Source: Bacteroidetes/Chlorobi group bacterium ChocPot_Mid | GTDB taxonomy: Bacteria > Bacteroidota > Ignavibacteria > Kapaibacteriales > UBA2268 | Length of the DNA stretch: 6,493 bases | Reading direction: 5' to 3' | Assembly: GCA_003731675.1 (NCBI GenBank) | Contig: RCNQ01000052.1 | Span: 1-6,493, forward strand | In this document: in pieces, positions 1 to 6,448 of the stretch | Numbering within the stretch: the first letter of the stretch is position 1 | Layout of the letters: the number at the start of each line of letters is the position of its first letter | Translations under genes and position numbers: made by a program | The notes under the pieces: generated by a model | Told to the model about the DNA's origin: nothing | Seen by the model: only the letters and a program-made list of their open reading frames with translations | The model's database searches: none

Positions 1-8
1 AAAATAAT

Positions 9-812
9 TTATTTCCCATTTTCAAATTTTGGTAATATAAACTGTTCGATACTTTCTGCCATTCCGGAATAAGTGTCAATAGTAATGGTAACACCGCAGA
101 TACGACAATCTTCAGTTGCAACTTCATATTTATGAGGTATTTGCAAGAGCATTCGCTTGAGTGCCTGCTCTTTTTTCATTCCCACAACTGAGTCGTAAGA
201 ACCTGTCATTCCTACATCTGTAATATAAGCCGTTCCTTTAGGTAAAATCGAACTGTCAGCAGTCGGAATGTGTGTATGAGTACCGATTAACGCACTGACT
301 CGACCATCAAGATACCAGCTTAAAGCCATTTTTTCAGCAGTAGCTTCAGCGTGAAAGTCAACAACAATTATTTTTGTCTTTTCGGCAACAGTTTTGATAA
401 CAAAATCAGCGGCTTTGAATGGACAATCAATTGTCTGCATAAAGGTTCTTCCCTGTAAATTAAGGACACAGATACTGAATTCTTCCAAATCTTGTTGGAC
501 ATAACCCATACCAACATTTCCGGCAGGATAGTTAAAAGGTCTGAGAACATTAGGATTTTCAGCGAGTAAAGGTTTTGATGACCAATTGTCCCATACGTGA
601 TTACCTGTTGTTATAACATTTATTCCAAGTTCAAAAAGCTGTTGTGCTTCATTTTTTGAAATTCCTTTGCCTTTGTCGGCATTTTCACCATTGGCAATAA
701 TAAAGTCGGGTAGGTATTTGTCTTTTAATTCATTTATGTAATTCCTGACAATATTTATCCCTGCTTCTCCAACAACATCGCCAATGAACAGAACATTTAT
801 TTTTTCTTTCAT
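9..812 (-). CDS. ymdB: YmdB-family metallophosphoesterase (2',3'-cyclic-nucleotide 2'-phosphodiesterase)
   Basis: This 267-residue protein matches the B. subtilis YmdB family (TIGR00282 type), cytosolic dinuclear-metal phosphodiesterases that hydrolyse 2',3'-cyclic nucleotides. In B. subtilis the protein influences the choice between motility and biofilm. All expected metal ligands are visible: D12 in GDVVG, E43 and N44 in NGENA, N71 in TGNHVWD, H154 in VVDFHAEAT, and H179 and H181 in GTHTHIPTAD. They sit at a constant +4 offset from the B. subtilis positions I remember. The YITDVGMTG segment near residue 197 is also typical. Length is normal for the family and there is no signal peptide. The ATG at 812 gives the usual N-terminus; the only upstream Shine-Dalgarno candidate is a weak GAAAG. 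The gene is divergent from the adenosyltransferase gene, and its stop codon lies 8 bases from the window edge, so any downstream partner is unseen. It is unrelated to E. coli YmdB, a macrodomain protein. Family assignment is very secure; the physiological role here is inferred. Confidence 0.95.
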   Translation of the reverse strand: MKEKINVLFIGDVVGEAGINIVRNYINELKDKYLPDFIIANGENADKGKGISKNEAQQLFELGINVITTGNHVWDNWSSKPLLAENPNVLRPFNYPAGNVGMGYVQQDLEEFSICVLNLQGRTFMQTIDCPFKAADFVIKTVAEKTKIIVVDFHAEATAEKMALSWYLDGRVSALIGTHTHIPTADSSILPKGTAYITDVGMTGSYDSVVGMKKEQALKRMLLQIPHKYEVATEDCRICGVTITIDTYSGMAESIEQFILPKFENGK

Positions 813-842
813 ATTTCTTTCTTCGTATTTAAATAATTATGC

Positions 843-918
843 AAATTACTAAAATTTCAAATTTTACTTGTTAATCAACTCTTTTTTTATGAAATTTGTT
901 TTTTTTATTTAGTAATTT
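843..918. repeat. 11-bp perfect inverted repeat flanking the divergent promoter region
   Basis: AAATTACTAAA at 843-853 is the exact reverse complement of TTTAGTAATTT at 908-918, with 54 bases between the arms. The arms are too far apart for a simple operator half-site pair. They could be two copies of one promoter or binding element, one per direction, as each reads TTTAGTAATTT toward the gene it precedes. The low complexity of the DNA means chance is a real alternative. Confidence 0.45.
851..865. repeat. 15-bp palindrome AAAATTT-C-AAATTTT
   Basis: Two perfect 7-bp arms flank a central C. The core ATTTCAAAT is shared with the palindrome at 2721-2735 in the next minus-strand intergenic region. 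It has no G/C in its arms and no adjoining stem extension, so it is a poor RNA hairpin. A protein-binding site or simple AT-rich chance are the alternatives. Confidence 0.35.
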
Positions 919-926
919 AAAGAACA

Positions 927-1466
927 ATGAAAATTTACACTAAAACCGGAGATAAGGGAAGTACTTCACTTTATAATGGAAATCGAGTTCAAAAATCAGA
1001 TTTAAGGGTTGAAACATACGGTACTGTTGATGAATTAAATACAATTATAGGTATTGTAATAGCACATGATGTACCAAAATTAATTGAAGATGATTTGCTC
1101 AAAATCAGCAAATGGTTATTCAATCTAGGTTCAGACCTTGCAACTCCATTAGACAGCAAAATCAATATCCAACGCATCCAGAAAGAAAATATAGAATATC
1201 TTGAGAAGAAGATAGATGAATATACAATTAAATTACCAGAATTGAAGAATTTTATTTTACCCGGTGGTTCCAAACCCGGAGCATTTCTGCATCAGGCAAG
1301 AACTGTCTGTCGCAGAGCGGAAAGGTTAGCAGTATCTTTGTCGGAGAAAGAAACTATTGGTGAATTACCTGTAATTTTTCTTAACCGCTTATCGGATTAC
1401 CTTTTTACAGCGGCAAGGTTTTCTAATCATTTATTAGGAATAAACGAGACTATCTGGACAAAATAG
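927..1466 (+). CDS. pduO: PduO-type cob(I)alamin adenosyltransferase
   Basis: This 179-residue protein transfers the 5'-deoxyadenosyl group of ATP to cob(I)alamin, making coenzyme B12 in the cytosol. It is a full-length member of the PduO/MMAB family, which forms a homotrimer of five-helix bundles. The N-terminal ATP-binding stretch contains YTKTGDKGSTSL (4-15) and TVDELN (33-38). Further on are FILPGG (109-114), the helix motif ARTVCRRAER (124-133) and NRLSDYLF (153-160). D35 and R125 match the salt-bridge pair described in Lactobacillus reuteri PduO (D35/R128). F109 matches the phenylalanine that displaces the lower ligand, and N153 matches the conserved asparagine. The ATG at 927 starts exactly at the family's MKIYTKTGDKG N-terminus; only a weak AAAGA precedes it. 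No other cobalamin gene or B12-dependent enzyme is in the window, so its client enzyme cannot be named. The gene is the only one here on the plus strand and converges on purN. Confidence 0.96.
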   Translation: MKIYTKTGDKGSTSLYNGNRVQKSDLRVETYGTVDELNTIIGIVIAHDVPKLIEDDLLKISKWLFNLGSDLATPLDSKINIQRIQKENIEYLEKKIDEYTIKLPELKNFILPGGSKPGAFLHQARTVCRRAERLAVSLSEKETIGELPVIFLNRLSDYLFTAARFSNHLLGINETIWTK

Positions 1467-1479
1467 TTGATAAATAAAT

Positions 1480-1497
1480 ATTATTGAATTAAATAAT
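1480..1497. terminator. Weak AT-only hairpin at the pduO/purN convergence
   Basis: ATTATT (1480-1485) and AATAAT (1492-1497) can pair around a 6-base loop in the 22-base gap between the convergent stop codons and the last codons of purN. The stem contains no G-C pair, and neither strand has a proper U-tract after it. It is the only candidate for a shared terminator, and a weak one. Confidence 0.15.
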
Positions 1498-2088
1498 GAT
1501 TTCACCTGTTGCAATTTTTTGGAGTACTTCAGGATAAAGGACATGCTCTTGTTGCAATACTCTTTCTGCTAATGTTTCAATAGTATCATCGGGCAATACA
1601 GGAACTTTTTTTTGACCTAAAATTCTACCTTTGTCGTAGTTTGCATCAACAAGGTGGACAGTAGGACCAGAAAATTTTTCCTTTGCTTTGATAACTGCTT
1701 CATGAACAAAATTACCATACATACCTTTTCCTCCATATTTCGGTAGTAATGCAGGATGAATATTCAATATTCTACCATTAAAACGATTAATAACTGTATG
1801 ACCCAGTTTCTTCATATATCCAGCAAGAATAACAGTATCCACACCATGCTGAGTGAACTTTTCAATGATAGCTTTATCGAGTTCTTTTGGGTCGGGATAT
1901 TTAATTGCAGAGATATGATAATATGGAATTCCTTCCTTGGCGGCTCTTTCAAGAGCCTTAGAATCAGAATTGTTTGAAATAACGCAACAAGGAATTGCAT
2001 CTAACCTACCTGATTTGCAAGCATCAATAATTGCCTGCATATTACTGCCGCCATGAGATGCAAGAAAACCAAGATGTAATGTTGGCAT
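1489..2088 (-). CDS. purN: Phosphoribosylglycinamide formyltransferase (GART, PurN)
   Basis: This 199-residue cytosolic enzyme carries out the third step of de novo purine synthesis, moving a formyl group from 10-formyltetrahydrofolate to glycinamide ribonucleotide. The phosphate-binding N-terminus reads LASHGGSNMQAI (9-20), close to the usual LASGxGSN. The catalytic triad of the formyltransferase fold is present: N109 and H111 in ILNIHPALLP, and D152 in VDANYDKG, equivalent to E. coli N106, H108 and D144. The folate-site segment VDTVILAGYMKKL (83-95) is also conserved. HGGSN instead of the commoner xGxGSN and KYGGKGMYG after the NIHP motif are minor lineage variations. Length is within the normal range of 190-215. 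The start ATG at 2088 lies 5 bases after the stop of the exported-protein gene, so it is probably translated from that transcript; upstream there is only an AAGAAAG-like weak Shine-Dalgarno. No other pur gene is in view. Identification is secure. Confidence 0.96.
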   Translation of the reverse strand: MPTLHLGFLASHGGSNMQAIIDACKSGRLDAIPCCVISNNSDSKALERAAKEGIPYYHISAIKYPDPKELDKAIIEKFTQHGVDTVILAGYMKKLGHTVINRFNGRILNIHPALLPKYGGKGMYGNFVHEAVIKAKEKFSGPTVHLVDANYDKGRILGQKKVPVLPDDTIETLAERVLQQEHVLYPEVLQKIATGEIII

Positions 2089-2093
2089 AGTTT

Positions 2094-2660
2094 TTATTCT
2101 TTCTTAGGTAATTCCTGCTTTAAAAGTTCGATATTTTTTTCAATAGCTGTCATAATCTCATGTTCAAATTGTCCGTTAGATTCCCAGAAATGGACTTTAT
2201 TTGTTACATAATATTCAAAACCGCTCAATGATGTGTTAAGAAGCAAATAAACCTTTCCGTCAGCTTGTTCGGTTATTACAAATTTGTATTGGATTCTTCC
2301 GGTTTTCCATGCGCCGCCACGAATAAAGGGCATTTGCTTGCTTTTTTCTCTCAATTTAACGAAAGATGAATCACCTTCAACGAAAACGCAATAATCAGAT
2401 TTGATAACCCAGCGAATAAATCCATCTTCATCATCAGTTTTTTCCTTTTTTTGTACAATAAGACAAGCAATGTCATCAAGAGACTTAATTGTTGCTTTTG
2501 CAACAATTTCAATTGGTGCATCATAAGTAGCATCGTATTTAGCTTTGTAAAAGCGTAAAGGATCTGATTCATCCTCAGCATTTACCTGTTCCTGCGCTAT
2601 CAGAATATTGCAGGAAAAGAGCATTAAATATCCAAAAAAAATAACTAAAAGCTTTTTCAT
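2094..2660 (-). CDS. Exported protein of unknown function, between smc and purN
   Basis: I do not recognise this 188-residue protein. It starts with a clear signal peptide: MKK, a hydrophobic stretch through residue 21, then AQ at 22-23, a common cleavage context in FCB bacteria. C17 sits in LFSC, a poor lipobox (Phe at -2), so a periplasmic protein is more likely than a lipoprotein. The mature part (about 160 residues) has no further membrane segment. Its pattern, YDATYDAPIEIVAKATIKSL (42-61) followed by a DGFIRW segment near 79-84, alternating hydrophobic strands and a C-terminal helix with WESNGQFEHEI (159-169), suggests a compact alpha/beta fold of the helix-grip or BamC-like kind; that is only an impression. 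Cysteines at 66 and 91 could form a disulfide. The start was set to the ATG at 2660 because a strong GGAGGGAG lies directly upstream; the in-frame TTG at 2672 precedes and overlaps that site. It overlaps no neighbour, follows smc by 85 bases and precedes purN by 5. Confidence 0.85.
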   Translation of the reverse strand: MKKLLVIFFGYLMLFSCNILIAQEQVNAEDESDPLRFYKAKYDATYDAPIEIVAKATIKSLDDIACLIVQKKEKTDDEDGFIRWVIKSDYCVFVEGDSSFVKLREKSKQMPFIRGGAWKTGRIQYKFVITEQADGKVYLLLNTSLSGFEYYVTNKVHFWESNGQFEHEIMTAIEKNIELLKQELPKKE

Positions 2661-2662
2661 AT

Positions 2663-2670
2663 CTCCCTCC
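2663..2670 (-). promoter_or_regulatory. Strong Shine-Dalgarno site for the exported-protein gene
   Basis: On the minus strand GGAGGGAG lies just before the ATG at 2660, with 5 bases between the GGAGG core and the start codon. It fixes that start and excludes the in-frame TTG at 2672. It is the only strong ribosome binding site in the window, in contrast to smc, purN, ymdB and pduO. Confidence 0.8.
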
Positions 2671-2720
2671 AAGAGATTTAGAAAACAAAATTCACATTTA
2701 TTAAAACGATAATTACAAAA

Positions 2721-2735
2721 AATATTTCAAATATT
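2721..2735. repeat. 15-bp palindrome AATATTT-C-AAATATT in the smc downstream gap
   Basis: Perfect 7-bp arms flank a central C, 10 bases past the smc stop codon. In the smc reading direction an A-run precedes it and a short T-run follows it, so it could act as a very weak intrinsic terminator. The stem is all A-T with a minimal loop, which makes that doubtful. TTCAAAT also repeats here with an 8-base period (2726-2732 and 2734-2740). The core ATTTCAAAT is shared with the palindrome at 851-865. Confidence 0.35.
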
Positions 2736-2745
2736 CAAATTTTTT

Positions 2746-5700
2746 TTAATTATTGTTACCGTTTTCTTGAGAAAGTCTAACTGAAACCACTTTGGAAACA
2801 CCTTCTTCTTCCATAGTGATACCATATAAACTGTCGGATTCCTCCATAGTTTTCTTGTTATGAGTAACCACAAGAAACTGAGTATCTGTGCTGAATTCCC
2901 TTATCAGATGTATGAATCTGCCGATATTGGTATCATCTAAAGGTGCATCAACTTCATCGAGAATACAGAAAGGACTTGGCTTTACTAAATAAATAGCAAA
3001 AAGCAAAGCAATAGCAACAAGAGTTTTTTCTCCTTGAGACAAACCTTCAATATTCCTTGGTTTTTTACCAGGTGGTTTTGCGATGATTGCAATATCAGAT
3101 TCAAGTGGGTCACCCTCAGTAAGTTTCAGCTCCGATTCAGCATCCTCTCCAAAAAGTCGCTTGATTAATTTTTGGAAAGAAATATTGACTTTATCAAAAG
3201 TCTCAGTAAATTTTTCCTGAGCTGTTCTGTTTATTTCGTCAATTGTTTCCAGAAGATTTTTTTCTGAATCCTGAAGGTCATTTATCTGTTTAGTATAAAA
3301 CTGCAACCTCTCGTTTTGCTCCTCGAATTCTTCGAGAGCCATGAAGTTAACATTTCCCAACTGTATAAGTTTTTCTTTAATATCGTTTACCTCTTTTTTA
3401 GTATCCTCAATCGAGAAGTTTTCCTCGAGTTCAATTTGACTTGTTTCGAGGTCTATTTCATATCCCTCGCTTGCCCTGGACTTCACGTTTTCGAGTTTAT
3501 TTGCCAATTCGTTAACTTTAATATCCATAAGGTGGATGGATTCGAACAGTTGTTCATATTCTTTTCTTTTTAAATTAATGTCATTTGAATATTGTGTAAC
3601 CTGTTCTTTCAGAGATTTAATAAGATTTCCGGTAAACTCTCTTTGATTTTGAATTTCAATAGAACCCAGCTTTAATTCTTCCAACTGTAAGTTCAGTTCA
3701 GCAAGGAGTTTTTCGTAATTGTCTATATCTTCTTTGTTTTTTTGAATTTCTAATTTGCGTTTTTCTTCGTTATTCCTTAATTCATTAATTCTGTCGTTAA
3801 GTGATTCGATTTCTTTATTTAAAGAGATAATTTCCTGGTCATAACGGACTTTCTTCATTTCAACTTTATGGAATTCATCATCTTTTTCAGCAAGTTTGAC
3901 CTCGAGTTCACGTAATTCTTCGGATTTTTGAATTTGTTGTTCCTTAGCTTGAGTAAGCTTAGTTTCCAAATCCTGAATTTCACTTTTTGAATTATCAATT
4001 TTCAATTTAATCAGGTTGATTTCATCATAAAAGTTTTCATTGTTTTTTTCGTAAACCTGAATGCTTTGTTGAAGACTTTGTGCTTTATAACTTAGTTGAA
4101 CAATTGCTTGCTCGTGATTATTCTTTTCATTTTGTGCATTTCTTAATGTATTATTAAGTTGTGCCATGTCAATTTTGTCCAGCTGTTCTTTAAGATTTTT
4201 AATAGTTTGGTCAACATCAGAAATCTTATTGTTTAATTGCTTGATTTCCGATTTTAATTTGTCAACTCTCTCCTTTTTACCGATTTGCAAGCCTTCTGTT
4301 TTTGATTTTGAACCACCGCGAAGAAAAGCTTTATTTTTTATTATTTCGCCGTCTATTGTTACAGCTATATCGCACAAACCTTTCTGGACTGAATCCCATG
4401 CCATTGTGATGTTTTCAAACAGCATTGTTTTGCCAAGAAGAATTCTTAAAGCATCAATGATTTTTTCATCTGCTCTTACTAATTCACTGACATATCCAAC
4501 AGCACCGGTTATTCCTGAGTATGCTTCAGGTTTTGTAGTAGCTGGGATGAGATTTTTACATATAAATGAAGCTTTACCCTTGCCACTCGATTTAAGCATT
4601 TGAATAGCAATTTCAGCTTCTTCCTTGTTGTCAACAATGAAATATCTTGAGTATTCACCTAAAGCCGCAGAAACAGCTACACGATATTTTTCATCTGTGG
4701 ATACTGCTTCACCAAGTAAAAGTTTTTCCTTGTCAGTTTGCCAACCAGCATCTTTAATCAGATATTTAGTACTGTCATCCGTATCAATAATGCTTTGAAG
4801 CATTTCGAGAGATGCGTTTTTACTGTTTAATTCAATATTTAAATCCGAGAATTTATTCCTTTGCTTCTCAATTTCATTTTCGAGGTTCAGTTTATTTTCC
4901 TCAGCTATTTTAAGTGCAGTTTCGGCATCAATAACTCTCTGTTCAAAATCATGATTCTTTTGTTTATAAGATTCAATCTCGTCTTCAAGATTTTGTAATT
5001 TGGACTTTAAATTATTAATTTCTTCAATGCTTTCTTCAATACTTCTCTCGAGACTTATTTTTCGGTTTTTCCCATTTTCAATATCATTTATGATCGTCTG
5101 AATCCGATTTTGGAAGTTAAGGACTTCTTCATTGGAAAAAGTATTTTGGTCTCTTACCTGATTTACCAGTTCCCTTATTTCATCTCTTTGCGAAGAGGCA
5201 AATGTAAGCTCTGCATCTACCTGACTGACCAGATTCAATACATTATTTAAAGAATTCTTTATGGTTTCTATCTGTCTGTTTAAGTTTTCGTAATTTTCTG
5301 AATATTCTGCAAGTTCATTATGAATTCTTAAGTTTGTTGAATTCAAAGCTGAAATTTTTTCCTGAGTCACAGCACTATCTTGATTAATGGTTGAAATCCG
5401 TGAATTCATTTCATTTTCTTTTTCAAGTGCTGTTTGATACTCAGTGTCGAGCAATGACATTTTTTCTTTAAGTTCGTTTAATGCCTTTTCGTCAGACTGT
5501 ATTTCCCTGCTTTTTTCGGATTTTTTAGACTTTAATTCTTCAAATTCTACATTTATTCCGGATAATTTTCTGTTATAATTTTCAAACTGATGATAAAGTA
5601 ATTTTACTTCAAAAGACTTTAGCTCTTCTGTCAATCTGTTATATCGTCTGGTCTTAGCCGCCTGACGAGATAAGGAATTAACCTGTTTTTCAATTTCAGA

Positions 5701-6285
5701 GACTAAGTCATTGACCCTGAGTAAATCACTTTGGACATTTTGTAGTTTTCTGCTGGCTTCCTTCCTTCGTAACTTGTATTTTTTCACACCTGCGGCTTCT
5801 TCTACCAGACTTCTTCGTTCTTCAGGTTTTCCACTGAGAATGGCTTCCACCATTTTCAATTCAATAACTGAATAGGAATCAGCACCGATGCCAGTATCCA
5901 TAAATAAATCCATCACATCTCGCAAGCGACATTGAGTATTATTCAGGAGATATTGACTTTCCCCATTGCGAAAGAGTCGCCGGGAAATTGTGACTTCAGA
6001 ATATTCGGTAGGTAAAATCTGCTTATTATTTTGCAAAGTCAGTGAAACTTCTGCCATACCAAGAGGTTTCCGTCTGCTTGTACCGTTGAATATAACGTCC
6101 TCCATGATATCCGAACGCAAAATCGAGCTTTTCTGTTCACCAAGAACCCAACGAATAGCGTCAACTATGTTGGTTTTGCCACTTCCGTTAGGACCAACCA
6201 AACCAGTTATTCCTCCTGAAAATTTGAAGTTCGTCTTTTGTGCAAAAGATTTAAAACCGACTATTTCTAAATCAGATAAATACAT
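2746..6285 (-). CDS. smc: Chromosome segregation ATPase SMC (condensin subunit)
   Basis: This 1179-residue protein is a complete bacterial SMC, the DNA-loop-extruding ATPase that acts as a dimer with ScpA and ScpB to compact and segregate chromosomes. The N-terminal head carries Walker A GPNGSGKT (31-38) and the conserved R57 (SSILRSD). A first long coiled coil runs from about 165 to 500. The hinge (about 515-660) includes LLLGEAVSTDEKYR, GAVGYVSELV (594-603) and the closing FLRGGS (654-659). The returning coiled coil runs to about 970. The C-terminal head has the signature LSQGEKT (1082-1088), Walker B FCILDE (1106-1111, D1110 and E1111), the D-loop VDAPLDD and H1142 in VVTHNKKTM. Two motif changes stand out: IELKM (141-145) where other SMCs have the Q-loop IxQG, and LSQGE instead of LSGGE. 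The ATG at 6285 gives the standard MYLSDLEIVGFKSFA start, although no Shine-Dalgarno precedes it. Partners scpA and scpB are not in the window. Identity is certain. Confidence 0.98.
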   Translation of the reverse strand: MYLSDLEIVGFKSFAQKTNFKFSGGITGLVGPNGSGKTNIVDAIRWVLGEQKSSILRSDIMEDVIFNGTSRRKPLGMAEVSLTLQNNKQILPTEYSEVTISRRLFRNGESQYLLNNTQCRLRDVMDLFMDTGIGADSYSVIELKMVEAILSGKPEERRSLVEEAAGVKKYKLRRKEASRKLQNVQSDLLRVNDLVSEIEKQVNSLSRQAAKTRRYNRLTEELKSFEVKLLYHQFENYNRKLSGINVEFEELKSKKSEKSREIQSDEKALNELKEKMSLLDTEYQTALEKENEMNSRISTINQDSAVTQEKISALNSTNLRIHNELAEYSENYENLNRQIETIKNSLNNVLNLVSQVDAELTFASSQRDEIRELVNQVRDQNTFSNEEVLNFQNRIQTIINDIENGKNRKISLERSIEESIEEINNLKSKLQNLEDEIESYKQKNHDFEQRVIDAETALKIAEENKLNLENEIEKQRNKFSDLNIELNSKNASLEMLQSIIDTDDSTKYLIKDAGWQTDKEKLLLGEAVSTDEKYRVAVSAALGEYSRYFIVDNKEEAEIAIQMLKSSGKGKASFICKNLIPATTKPEAYSGITGAVGYVSELVRADEKIIDALRILLGKTMLFENITMAWDSVQKGLCDIAVTIDGEIIKNKAFLRGGSKSKTEGLQIGKKERVDKLKSEIKQLNNKISDVDQTIKNLKEQLDKIDMAQLNNTLRNAQNEKNNHEQAIVQLSYKAQSLQQSIQVYEKNNENFYDEINLIKLKIDNSKSEIQDLETKLTQAKEQQIQKSEELRELEVKLAEKDDEFHKVEMKKVRYDQEIISLNKEIESLNDRINELRNNEEKRKLEIQKNKEDIDNYEKLLAELNLQLEELKLGSIEIQNQREFTGNLIKSLKEQVTQYSNDINLKRKEYEQLFESIHLMDIKVNELANKLENVKSRASEGYEIDLETSQIELEENFSIEDTKKEVNDIKEKLIQLGNVNFMALEEFEEQNERLQFYTKQINDLQDSEKNLLETIDEINRTAQEKFTETFDKVNISFQKLIKRLFGEDAESELKLTEGDPLESDIAIIAKPPGKKPRNIEGLSQGEKTLVAIALLFAIYLVKPSPFCILDEVDAPLDDTNIGRFIHLIREFSTDTQFLVVTHNKKTMEESDSLYGITMEEEGVSKVVSVRLSQENGNNN

Positions 6286-6298
6286 ATATTAAAATAAT

Positions 6299-6408
6299 AT
6301 TAAACTCGTAAAATAAAGATATGCAATTTATCAAAATCTACATTACTAATAAAATCAATTTATCCACAACCTAAGTATAGGAAGTTTAATAGGTTTTCAG
6401 AGTTTAAT
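6299..6408. repeat. Three copies of AGTTTAAT: two in tandem, one inverted
   Basis: AGTTTAAT occurs at 6383-6390 and 6401-6408 as direct repeats with an 18-bp period, and its exact reverse complement ATTAAACT lies at 6299-6306. The two 18-bp units starting at 6383 and 6401 agree at about 12 positions, and both contain a GG further along. Seen from smc, the tandem pair lies just upstream of the possible -10 TATACT, where activator or response-regulator sites often sit. The inverted copy lies between that promoter and the start codon. Confidence 0.5.
6360..6368 (+). promoter_or_regulatory. Consensus DnaA box TTATCCACA
   Basis: This 9-mer is a perfect match to the strongest E. coli DnaA box. Two weaker relatives lie nearby: TGTGGTTTA at 6408-6416 (two mismatches, opposite strand) and TTTTCCATA at 6434-6442 (one mismatch to TTWTNCACA). 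DnaA could act here as a transcription factor for smc, or this could belong to a small DnaA-titrating or origin-like cluster. One exact box alone does not prove function. Confidence 0.5.
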
Positions 6409-6412
6409 GTGG
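6364..6412. repeat. Nested dyad CCACA/AACCTA with TAGGTT/TGTGG
   Basis: AACCTA (6368-6373) pairs with TAGGTT (6390-6395) across 16 bases. CCACA (6364-6368) and TGTGG (6408-6412) are a second, outer inverted pair that includes part of the DnaA box. The spacing between inner and outer arms differs on the two sides, so this is not one continuous stem. It may be overlapping protein sites. Confidence 0.35.
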
Positions 6413-6418
6413 TTTATA

Positions 6419-6448
6419 TTGTAATTATCTATTTTTTCCATATATTAT
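6419..6448 (+). promoter_or_regulatory. Possible rightward sigma-70-like promoter
   Basis: TTGTAA (6419-6424) and TATTAT (6443-6448) are separated by 18 bases, matching -35 and -10 boxes at four and five of six positions. Transcription would head right, away from smc, toward a gene beyond the window edge. An AAAGGGGAG follows at 6451-6459 but no start codon lies at a suitable distance from it. Confidence 0.3.

Larger units (their letters stand above)
813..926. promoter_or_regulatory. Divergent intergenic region between ymdB and pduO
   Basis: These 114 very AT-rich bases separate two divergent start codons, so both promoters should lie here. I could not define either one firmly. On the minus strand a TTGAAA (861-856) followed 15 bases later by TAATTA is a weak sigma-70-like pair for ymdB. 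On the plus strand the TAATTT at 913-918 lies so close to the ATG at 927 that it would give an almost leaderless transcript. The clearest structure is a perfect 11-bp inverted repeat, AAATTACTAAA (843-853) and TTTAGTAATTT (908-918), which places the same sequence upstream of each gene in its own reading direction. There is no cobalamin riboswitch: the region is too short and too AT-rich. Confidence 0.4.

Noticed and set aside
813..926. Cobalamin riboswitch upstream of the adenosyltransferase gene
   Set aside because: The 114-base gap is nearly all A and T, lacks the conserved B12-box elements, and is shorter than a typical cobalamin riboswitch leader.
2661..2672. An upstream TTG start that would add four residues to the exported protein
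   Set aside because: The GGAGGGAG ribosome binding site lies inside this extension and is correctly placed for the ATG at 2660, which also gives a standard MKK signal-peptide start.
3316..3573. Plus-strand open frame of 85 codons
   Set aside because: It lies antisense to the smc coiled coil; its Phe/Ile/Leu-rich translation is what antisense of Glu/Lys-rich codons gives, and there is no ribosome binding site or recognisable domain.
4166..4603. Plus-strand open frame of 145 codons
   Set aside because: It is antisense to the smc hinge region, whose own frame is fully conserved; no independent coding signal is visible.
4696..4704. Second DnaA-box-like site, TGTGGATAC
   Set aside because: It has one mismatch, lies inside smc coding sequence, and is isolated, so chance explains it.
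5966..6292. Plus-strand open frame of 108 codons
   Set aside because: It is antisense to the smc Walker A head, whose sequence is strongly constrained by the SMC family; the translation resembles nothing I know.
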